NCBI GenBank assembly: GCA_034190875.2
Contig: CM067344.1
Coordinates: 25,303,662 to 25,367,661, forward strand
DNA length: 64,000 nt
From: Urechis unicinctus
Taxonomy: Eukaryota > Annelida > Polychaeta > Xenopneusta > Urechidae
Reading direction: 5' to 3'
The notes under the pieces were generated by a model. The model was not told where the DNA came from and ran no database searches. It worked only from the letters and a program-made list of their open reading frames with translations. The translations under genes and the position numbers were made by a program. Of the stretch, positions 54,150-64,000 are shown piece by piece. The stretch's first letter is position 1. Each line of letters begins with the position of its first letter.

Positions 54150-55935
54150 TCAGTGCTGCAGAGGAAACGAATACTAAGTATCTTACCACAATATATTTAT
54201 TGCTCCATAGAAACTGGGAAACAAGAGAGGACGCTCTCATGCGTTTGCGCCAGACACGAGAGCACAGCAAATACGCATTGTTTGCAGAAGCGAAATAACG
54301 ATTGCGTTGGTGGCCGGTTGCCAAATAAAGAATGGATGAACGTGTGTCTCTTTGCTTCACGACTGAACTGCACAAGGTCGCATATCGATTAACCGACCTA
54401 CATTATACAACGCAAATGACAATAATTGCGAAATAACGTTTACCAATCTACCTTCATCCATAATTTTACAAATGATGATAAGTGCAATGTAACGTTTACC
54501 GATCTACATGATGTGAAGTTTGTACCAGCGTATAGATGCCTACTAGGTGCTAATATTCAAGCTTGTTGCACTCAAATGACACCAAATGTGGATGTTCGCC
54601 GTCATGGAGTGGTTATTAATTTTGGTTCACATCTTAATATGACGAGTTTTTGTCTCCACATGTTATTTTCAATGGCTCTGTTGTGTATTTACATGCGAGC
54701 CAGATTGCGTCTAATTTATAAAACAGCCCGGACACCGACATAAACCTTAGATTGTTGCTGTCTTGGCGTTATGCAAGACCCAAACATCCTCACCACAACT
54801 GGTGGCATTCGAGTTGATATCAAGAACCAACGAGGATTTCATTACCTTGACAACCTATTGTCTCCGTCTCAAAACGGGAACATACATATGGACCCTCCTA
54901 TGGGTGATTATTCTCTTGTAAGAGGTCGTAGCCAGTAAAGCTTATCTTTCCAATTTGTCGCATGATTGGATGGAACCATTGTTACGGAATATGGATGAAT
55001 TCGTACTCCTCTGCACCAACAGACGTATCGAACAAATGAGGTGCAACTTAAATCGTGCTTTACAAGGCCTTCTATTGCAGATGGGTCTGAGGTTTACCTG
55101 GCCGTACCATGGTGGCGTTATGTTAACAACACGCACTCATGTATGGCGTAGGCACTATCTACCAGTAGCATTCAACAAAAACCTCTTCCAGTAGATACTT
55201 GGCAAATTAATCTAACAGTGACATGACATTGGCATCACTGAATCATTCCAGTTAATGCTGCACGCAGGATATGATCTTGAAGTATATATAATCCTGACGA
55301 ACTTATATGCGAATTGATGCATGGTATCAAAATATGACCTCAACTGTTCATAAATCACTGTGCAAGATGTAACATATCCAAATCTGTTATGGTGCATATA
55401 TTTGGGATGAGCATAATTTGTTCCTGTATGAGAATGTTGAATAAAGGATATTAAACCGTCCGTATAACTCATGTGTCAACTGAATGGCCACACGCATATC
55501 CGTTTTTCACTTCATTTGTATGCATTGGCTGCTTTCATTTGCCGGGGCTGTTTGCTACCAGCATCCTCAAATTCCTTACGATAGCTTCTTGTCAACGTAA
55601 ACAAATAACAGCGGACTTTCCATTACTTTATAATGAATATGGATCGTAACGATTCGTTGAAAATTAACGAATGCAATAAGATAAAGTTCTACCATGATCT
55701 ATTCATTAAGCAAATCCTCGCTTCACTTTGTTGCCTTTCGCGAATAGTAATAAGCTTGGCCATATAATGAAATAAGTGGTGGGCCAGTCCAGGTCCCACA
55801 ATTGCTAGAATGCATCAGTTCTCGCCATCCATCTTACTGTATAGACGTCCATATCAATAATTCAGGAAAGTCACGACAGCACAACACCTAGCAGGTTTGG
55901 CGCCACTTTCGTTGTGGTAGCATATGGCATCGTGA
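54150..55935. repeat. R2 repeat, copy b
   Basis: The left end (about 54160-54380) matches 58250-58460: both have a TATTTAT...CATAGAAAC-like segment, a CTCTCATGCG/CTCACGTA segment and GAGAGCAC. The right end (55710-55930) matches 59330-59560 and 23220-23430, with AATTCAGGAAAGTCACGACA and the AACACCTAGCAGGTTTG segment. The middle is too diverged to align by eye. A 56-bp-period duplication of TAACGTTTACC lies at 54434 and 54490. The open frames at 54153-55194 are not shared with other copies. Confidence 0.55.
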
Positions 55936-58249
55936 GAGAAAAAAAACACCCCATGTATCATCACCGTGGATATATAAATTGGACTATGCTTTTGGAGGGC
56001 GAAAAGGCAATGAGTACATTTAGCCTCGTTCTTTTAAAACCCAGGCAAATTGTATTAAAATAGCCTGTTAAATGAAGGAATAAGAGACATGTTTGCGTTT
56101 GCATTACTTGCAACTTAACCCTTGAAATGTAATTTGATCACAACGGCGTTCCTTCCCCTGCGCATATGTTATTGTTATCTGATCCAAACAAGGCCATACA
56201 AATGCGCGATGGTACTTAAAATACGAATCGACCATACTCTCCTGCCTCAATCCCATTAGCCCTCAATTAACCTGCAGTTTGCAAATATTTAGACATGAAT
56301 GTTTATTATATGACACATGGATCGTTTACTGGTACGCGATTATTAGGTCAATCTTAATGTTCATAAGTGCAATATTCGCACGGAAGTGTTTGATATTAAG
56401 ATTTAAAGCGTTTTTTTAAATGCAATTTATAATGATAGGGTCAGTGCATATGAGCGATTACATTACGAGGATTCTGTAGTATGAATGAATAAATTCAGGT
56501 CATAATATCTGTGCAGCAAATAGAACATAGTCATCCTCTACCTGAAAACCTGGTACTACACAAATTTCCTGGTGAATTGATCCTACCTGGACAGACATCA
56601 AATAGATAGAAAAGGCATATATTTAATGAATTAATTTGAATGTGTTTGGATAGGTGTGAGTCTTGTGACTTGCACTTATGCTACAGTAGTCTGTAGGTAG
56701 GATTAAGTCCTCGAGGTTTATTTAGTTTATTCTATTCTACATTTCAAATATAGCTACTTATCAAGCCTTGCATGTCCGTATAGGAGGCTGTCACTATAGG
56801 ATATATCTCGTTAGCACAGATTTTACTTACGTATCGTCCACTAAAACATCTTGCCAATACATATTTCGACAATAATACGCTCATGGGTATGGTCTCAGCT
56901 TTTTCTTAAGTTCTTTGAATGTGCTATTAAATGTACATCTTCATTGACGCTGGCTTCCGCTAATTTAGTTTTAGATGCCACTATTACAACCTTAGCAACT
57001 TATCTCAATCGTTCTATCATCTACAACCAGCAATGCCGCAATCAAACATTACATCTTATTATACGTATGATCAAAGGATCCATGCGTTGTAGAATGAGTA
57101 TATGTTATTCCGTCATTGACTATTTAAGTCGGATGAGGTGGAAGGGGAAATATTAATGTGCGCAACCCGTACTAAGAGGCCTATCCTTATAAACACCCAG
57201 GGACACTACACACCAGCAAATAGACGACTTACGTTCAAGGCAGGTCTGCTGAGATAATTGGTCAACGCAGGTGTAACGTCTGTTTCTGCCCTTGCGAAAC
57301 CCCGAGCATATGAACATGTAAAGATTCCACTAAACAAAGTGTCACTGGAGCACATGGATATTCCCAACATGAATGTGTTAGCTTCATTGCAAACAGCATC
57401 AACATAGTATAGTTTGCATTGGAAAAAACCAAAAAACCAAAAGTTGGACAAATTATGACAATGGGGGCCATACAATGCGAACAATATCTGTGTAACTGAG
57501 CTTCAACTACGAAATCAACCCAACGAGGCTGGTAACGTGATTCAGCACAAGCAGATAGGTCTGTAGCAGAGCACAGTCAAGTTGTCTCACCTGAAGATCA
57601 ACCCACAACCTATGGTTTTAAAGGCGAAGCGAAATCAATCGTTTAATCCGACAATGTATTGGGGCTTTGGCGACAGATGCTCACAGAATTTTCCGTGTTG
57701 TTAATAAAACCCTATGGTATACATACCGATGCCTAAATGATCAACATGGTTTAAATTGACACCCGACTTGTTTAACGTTAATGCTTGATGGGCAGGTCAG
57801 TGCAGCTGCTTAAAAATCGCTTAGTCAATCATACATTGACCCACGAATTGCTGTTCCCGCATGTTCCCGCTGTTTAATATTACTGTCGATATCACATAGG
57901 GTGTAGCTGATAAACATCGAATTTTCCTGCCAATGCTATAAAATTCCGTTATCCCCGCCACGATGACACTGTCTAACGCGCACCGCTGCGCATTCAATGG
58001 GGCCCTTATGCAACATGAAAGCTGACAAATAGTAGGATCTGGTTGCCAGTACGTACACCCCAGGGGTCAAGTGTATTAGGGCTTTCATTATGCACATTAC
58101 CATAGTCGCTGTGAGCTAACGCGGTTATACCTGGAGTGTTTACCTTGAGGTTACAGTGGTGCGACCGAGCGTTTAATTGATAAAGTCAATTTTTTTCATC
58201 GTGTAATCTGATTAATTGACCACTTAGCATCATACTGTAGTTACCAAGG
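55936..58249. other. Unassigned, nothing recognised
   Basis: There are frames of up to 101 codons (56851-57156, plus) and 92 codons (57206-57484, minus) without recognisable domains. No RNA gene is seen. Confidence 0.45.
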
Positions 58250-61200
58250 TATCGAACAACAAGAATCTTGCTGCAATGTATTTATGTCTTCATCGAAACG
58301 GTGCAGTAGAAGAGATCCTTCTCACGTATTGTAGCCAAGCATGAGAGCACCGCAGTACACATGGGTTACAGAAAAAAAAAATTGCGCTATTTGTCGTTAA
58401 TGGTACCGGAAATAGCGTGTTTGCTTATACTTCACGATCTAATTGCAGAATGACGGTTATGCATCTATCTACTTATATTTTACCATGACAATAAAGACGT
58501 CATATTACACGCTGACCTTCACACAGTTACTTGACAAATGCATTCACTTTGAGATGCGACGCACTGATACTAAGAGGGCTGTTATGTATTCAAAGAGCTA
58601 AACCATTTTTTGTATAAGTCTGTGTAGAATTTGAAGCCGGTAGAGGATGGAAGTTTTGGTTAACCCAAATGGAGACGATATGTATGGTTTTATACTTATG
58701 GCAACGTCAATCTTGTCTTGCTTTTCTCCCGTCTACGTTTTCAGTCCAAACCAGGTAATGTGTAACACTTATACACTGCAATGTCATTACAAATTTATTG
58801 CAATCCATATTTGTGCGCAAATTGAGAAAATAGTTTAAATTTTCTAAAGAGAATATATCGAATCAAATAGAATTGTTCCACCCCAATACCTGATATTTCA
58901 TCATTTGCAGAATATACTTTTTAGATTTCTGATACAATTTGTTCCCCGAATCAGGATCCTGAACATCTGTTGGAGAATGAACTTTTTCATCATCTCTTCG
59001 TGCACATTCCGGCTGTAAAAAACGCGTAAAGCCGCACTTTTTCAAAACTCGATCTCTTTTTATACCTTCTGAGACTCAGACGGACAAGAACATAGAAATC
59101 GTCTTCTGCAGATAAAACGTCAGCTGTTTGATGACAGAGCTAGGCATATAGTTCAGGAGCACCCTGCTCATTGTTTGACGCCCTTCCATAGCTGGTGCAC
59201 TATTCACCCATCGACCTGCACTGCCGCGTGGCAGTGCAGATACAACCTCAGTGGTGTCACTGACGCAATCGTTCTGTAGGGTAACATGAACTATCATCGT
59301 GCTCATTTAAATATGCATCTATTCATGAAGCAAAACTTTACTAGCTTCGTCAGCTTCCGGACGGTTGGCCTTAAATAAAAATGGCCATATACTGAAGTAA
59401 ACGGTTAGCGCGCGTCTACGTCTCACAATCGTTATAATGCACCGGCTCACGCCATCCATTTCACTTAATAGGCATCCGAATAAATAAATCAGGCAAGTTA
59501 CAAAAGAACGACATGTAACAGGTTTGCTGTCACTTTTCTAATGGCAGCATATTATAGAAATTCATATTTGCTTACCGTGTTTGGTTTGATATAATGATTG
59601 TGCAACCCACATAAACTAATATGACTAAGCATTAAATTGAAAGGACCTGGAACCTGATCCATTTCTGTCTTTTACGTCGTCCTTATGCCGTAATCAAATG
59701 AATCCAATCTCACAAATTGGCGGAAAATAAATACAGACCCGGTAGCGGTGCCGTTAGGCAACATTTGCATCAACAAGTACGGCCCTCTTATGTTCAAAAT
59801 GTTGCTGTACAAATAGACACAAACAAAAACTACCACAGTTTCTATTTGAGAAACTCTGTTAAGCAGGTAAAATGCACAGGGAGGCCAACTTCTGCTTTGT
59901 GTGTCATCTTTATTTGGTGTTATTTTAATAGTTAAAACATATCATGTTACAATTCGGTTTCTGGACTGATAGCTAATATAGTAGGCATCAGACCGCTAAA
60001 AAAGGAACCTTAATCTTCCTGAATTTGGCCCATCAAATTTACACAACTTTAGAATGGTTTGCTGGGTTATTCGCGTGTAGCATTTCAATGCCAAAGTAAT
60101 AACTTATGTACTAAAAGAGCCAATATATTAGTAACAATCCTGTTGTCATAATATGTATCTGTGCATATAATAAAAAAGAGGTGATTCATCTCGCTACTGC
60201 CACATTGGAAATGAAAAAAACGTGAGATCCATTGCATGAATAAGTCCTTGCAGCAGTGGATGCTGCACCGCGATATTGTTCAATCTGTTATTTGTGTGAC
60301 GTAGTACGGGTTAGGGAAATATCAATGGGCACCAATAAGCCAGTGTACTGTTTAGTTGATTGTCAACTGAATATTGAGAGCGATGTCGTCGATTCCTATC
60401 GGACCGAGTTGATGGACGCATCTAGCAGACTTAATACAGCCATTCTGTTGGTGATGAACATGGTGATATCTTCGCACCACAAGCTTGTTCAGACAACGGG
60501 AAAGAAACAAGGGCAACTGAGACAAAATTAACTAGACCACCGAGTGTTATAGATTGAGATGCATGAAGCATAAATGCTATTGATCTGATGGAGTTGCTGA
60601 ACACACATAGAACAGCAATAGATTACTGACAGGATAATTCTTGACTCCGGCCTGTCTCACTGCGATTATGATACAAGACAAACGATCTACACCAGGTGGT
60701 GTTTGCGTTATACCAGCATAATGAAATCATTATGTTGAGCGCCCAGCTACGATATAAGAGACAGTGATCAATCTACATTTCTCTCATTTGCTTCTAGCCC
60801 CTCCATATCATGCAAAAGCAACATGCCTCATTTCAGCAAGCTGTGTTGAATATATTGCATATAATACAATTCGATTATCCGTAGGCTGTGTACGGCTCCC
60901 CACAGCTAGTTTCTCATTTCGATGCTTTTCGATGATGCGTTCCTGTGTATGTCGAGCTGAATGTATCCGGCGATTTAAAGCTTCATTGCCATCGTCATTT
61001 CGCGGTGGTATAAGGACGTGTCGATAAATGAACTGGGGATCAATGGCACTTCTTATGCATCCTGAACGCACGCTGAAATTTGTGGGAGCGGGTGTATGTT
61101 ATTGTGGCTATTAACAAATTACCTTAATTACAATCAATGCAGTCGGCCATCTCATATATGGTAGAATAATTGAATGCAATGCAGACATAGCGTCAATGCT

Positions 61201-61290
61201 AACACTGCAAGAGTGACTAGAGGTTATTGGCACATATTTGACAAACTGGCAGATGCATATCGTAGTTTTGAGATGAAATTACCCTGCGTA
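58250..61290. repeat. R2 repeat, copy c
   Basis: It aligns with copy b at both ends of b and with copy a over 59310-61280. Landmarks are TTCATGAAGCAAAACTTTAC near 59322, AATAAATCAGGCAAGTTACA near 59483, GATTGTCAACTGAATATTGA near 60358, AATGAAATCATTATG near 60720 and GCAGATGCATATCGTAG near 61250. It lacks the SINE of copy a. About 800 bp (59560-60350) have no clear counterpart in copy a, so one copy has an insertion or the other a deletion. No conserved reading frame is seen. Confidence 0.7.
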
Positions 61291-61879
61291 AAGAGCAAGT
61301 GAAAAAAAGGCATTTTAGTAGAAGTCTCTCTGTGGCCGTATTGAACACCCCACTAGATATAGAAAGCCGCTGTTGTGTTTTATTGACTGAGCCCAAGCAT
61401 CGTATTACTCAAAGCGTAAGCCGTTTGCCACTTTCGCAAATGCATAGAAAGTACGGGGGTAATTTCCGTTTACCTGTTATTGGCGCGTGCGACTAATACG
61501 TGATACGAATCCTCCGACCTTCCGATAGAAGTTCGTTCAATGGCTGCCGATGGGCAGCAGCTGGATGATGCTTTGCGAATGAAGAGAGCGAATATATTTA
61601 GGTTATATCAGACTCAATCCAGCTGGGGATGCCAATGAATATGACGCTATATATATATATCTGCAAATACACCTGAAGATACTGAACATGCCACATCAGT
61701 GGCTGGTAAGGTGAATGCGGCGTATATAAACTCATTCTGCAACTGAAAAATCATCTTCAAACGCCGACATAAGCGATGGGGCAAACCTCATCCATCTATA
61801 ATTCCACAAGCAGAAGACTAAAATGGCTTTTATCGTATGTAAGCCTGCCTGTTATTGGAACCAGGTCACCGGATTACAG
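61291..61879. other. Unassigned spacer
   Basis: No gene is recognised. The 65-codon plus frame at 61299-61496 has no motif. Confidence 0.45.
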
Positions 61880-62005
61880 GATGGATATATATACACTATC
61901 TACAAGGATTGAAGGGACTCGAAACCTAATAGAAACTGACCAGTAAATCGGCGTGCCTGCGAAGAATTCATAGGATAACCATCTCGCCACTGCCAAATAG
62001 TTGTT
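61880..62005 (-). mobile_element. tRNA-like SINE head, minus strand
   Basis: Read on the minus strand: TGGCAGTGGCGAGATGGTTA (61975-61994) resembles the start and A box of a type II (Leu/Ser-like) tRNA, and GGTTTCGAGTCCC (61914-61926) is a good B box. The 46-bp gap fits a long variable arm. The sequence continues for an uncertain distance to the left. A related, more decayed A-box segment lies at 60187-60205. It is more likely a SINE head than a functional tRNA gene because the acceptor arms do not pair. Confidence 0.55.
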
Positions 62006-63226
62006 TCAAATGGCGTGTGCTGATTTTGTATTTTTGCATAGAACGTTGCTGCAGCGGTTGCTGCAATCTTATATAGTTTTATTTATGTCACTCAACTTAC
62101 AAAATATTGCATTTACACTTTTTAAGTAAATCTTTAGAGAACATTAATGCATGCAAATATTCCGATGTACTGTATTTCTACATGAATCCATTAATTCAGC
62201 AAACACTTATACAGCAGTGAGAGGTGTTGGAAATTGATGAGGGGTGGCAACATATTAACTTGTTCATATTCATTTTCGCGGTTAACTAGTTTTTGTTATC
62301 CTGGGGCACCAGAATACGCGTATAGATAATTACATGTGTATTTGACCGGGTTCAAAGAATCATTTACATACAACTAAGTCGAATCTATCCCCTCTCTGTC
62401 TGTCTTTCAAATATTAATCCTCCGACTAAACCCTCATTTGCCAACGAAGGAAAAATAAAATGTATGGCGCTGACATAATTGATCTAAGGGGCGTCACTTA
62501 TGTTTGTCTGTGCTGACACTAACATCGTTAATATAACAAGACGTCATTTCTTTCTGGCTACAAATATAGCGGTCTGCCTGCCTCCTGTGTCTGCGGTCAA
62601 TTTGTCATTCTATTTCTTGGCAATACTCGAAAGGATTAGTTGATAGAATATTGTTACTCGATAATGAAAAGAAAGCGTAGTTGAAGAACACAGGCTAACA
62701 ACTAACGAAAGACGATGCAATAAGATTCCGATGACAAGAACAATCCGCAAAGCCTCATCTGATGGCAGCTACGGTTAATTGAAAATTTGCTGAACATTTA
62801 CAGGTCAAATGTTGTCTATTTGTTCTCTAAATAACCCACAATAATAAAACAAAATATAAATTATGCTTTCTCTTGAAGAACATCAAACCATCCCTTGAAA
62901 GGAAATAAAGCTTGACAGTTATTACACTCAGACGAACCAATGCTACTCGACGATCTCAGTGTAACACACGCGTAGGTAATACAAGCATCGAACATGCATT
63001 GATATTGACAAACCACCAAATACAGGATGTGAGAAGAATATATCCGGATATTTTGGGCGTCTCCAATGGCATTATAAGCGATACTTAAACCACCGATGGT
63101 CATTCATATAAATAATGAATCATGAAGGAACAATAATTGATGATGCATTCTAAAGAACACACAATCGATATCTTTTAAGAAAATCTTCTTAGTATCAAAG
63201 TGTTTAAGTTTGTTTAATAGTATGTA
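62006..63226. other. Unassigned, nothing recognised
   Basis: AT-rich sequence; an 80-codon minus frame at 62861-63103 shows no motif. Confidence 0.45.
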
Positions 63227-63260
63227 GCCGTGTCAAAAGCTTTGACTCAGTTTATAAAAT
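63227..63260 (+). pseudogene. Possible reverse transcriptase motif A remnant
   Basis: GTGTCAAAAGCTTTGACTCA at 63230 reads, with one missing base, as VSKAFDSV, the motif that carries the first catalytic Asp in non-LTR reverse transcriptases. No QGG or YADD box follows in the remaining 740 bp, so this may be chance. Confidence 0.25.
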
Positions 63261-64000
63261 AACTCCCAGTACCGCATACTGTAGTGGATGCTTTGAGCGG
63301 GAACCGCATCAGCCATTAATGAACAGATTGTGTATATCAAAGCTGTCGGTAATTTGCTCGTGTAGGATTCGTTCGAATAATTTTTTATACTGATGGTAAT
63401 GATGAGAAATGTCTTAGTTATGCATGTATGCTCACCTCTTTTTGGATTCCGAGATGTCTTAAGTGTTTTAGATATATCAATGCTTAATGTCTTACTTAAG
63501 ATTAAAGCTAAGGGAAATAAATATACTTATTTCTACTTGTTCCACATCGTATGGTTTGTTGTAGTATTCTAATGTATTTATGTGGGTTTGTTAAATGTGT
63601 GTCACAATCTGCTTAGTTGATGTTAGTAATCCAGTCGGTGGTGAAGGTTTTCATAAAACATATGGTTTCTAAGATACAATCAAGAAACAATGGGGCTTCT
63701 TTTTCAGTTATTTTGTTGCTTTGTTTTACATCAGAGATGTATTTTGATTGCATTGGTCACCATTGCATTTTAGCAAGAGTCGTACCATAAATGTTAGATT
63801 TTGGTTATAATATCTTCACTCACTCATTGAGTATTTTATCGTTTTACAACGGACGAACTGAGCGTGTATTGTAATGTTGTTATATTCTGTGATAGTCCTA
63901 TTCAGAGTTTAATGTAATGTGACTAGTGATTATACATTGAAATATAGTAAAATTCCGGTCATGGTGTTACTCGAATATGTTTGAAACGTGGCCCGCAATG
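63261..64000. other. Unassigned T-rich right end
   Basis: T- and TG-rich sequence with frequent stops in all frames. No gene is recognised. Confidence 0.45.

Overview
This window reads as intergenic or intronic DNA from an AT-rich metazoan nuclear genome. Evidence is the very long (AT)n, (GT)n, (GA)n, (CA)n and (ATC)n microsatellites, decayed non-LTR retrotransposon reverse transcriptases, tRNA-derived SINEs and terminal-inverted-repeat DNA elements, with no bacterial-style gene packing. The style of the reverse transcriptase fragments suggests a marine invertebrate, perhaps a lophotrochozoan such as a mollusc; that is inference. I find no intact host protein gene, rRNA or genuine tRNA gene. 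The longest open frames are translations of dinucleotide repeats or short non-conserved frames; only two protein fossils (reverse transcriptase at about 13.94-14.25 kb and 48.9-49.3 kb) are recognisable.

Region 1, 0-21.5 kb: a degenerate head-to-tail series of one large repeat, here called R1, with modules in the order Z - X - V - U. U occurs four times (1-3.49 kb; 5.06-6.09 kb, internally deleted; 11.2-13.25 plus 15.35-15.55 kb; 18.13-21.45 kb), X at 4.15-5.05 and 16.79-17.88 kb with a tail at 10.14 kb, V at about 10.20-10.45 and 17.88-18.13 kb, and Z at 8.3 and 16.2 kb. The third U is split by a 2,100-bp element (13252-15351) with long terminal inverted repeats and a 7-bp target duplication; the other U copies show the uninterrupted site. 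AT-rich microsatellites lie at several module junctions.

Region 2, 21.5-31.8 kb: mostly unassigned sequence plus one copy of a second repeat family, R2 (about 23.2-24.8 kb), carrying a full-length tRNA-derived SINE with a 10-bp target duplication. The R2 copy at 60.7 kb shows the empty site.

Region 3, 31.8-48.1 kb: unassigned sequence punctuated by long AT tracts, a (CA)n tract of about 190 bp, and a GC-richer block at 41.2-42.2 kb.

Region 4, 48.1-64 kb: a minus-strand reverse transcriptase fossil, a 442-bp Tc1/mariner-like MITE with TA ends (51569-52010), two further R2 copies (54.15-55.93 and 58.25-61.3 kb), tRNA-like SINE heads, and a weak reverse transcriptase motif near the right end.

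No cellular pathway or gene system is encoded here. The interest lies in the layered history of duplication and transposition, which can be ordered because copies within the window supply the empty sites. Alignments were made by eye, so repeat boundaries are approximate (tens of bases) except where terminal repeats or target duplications fix them.
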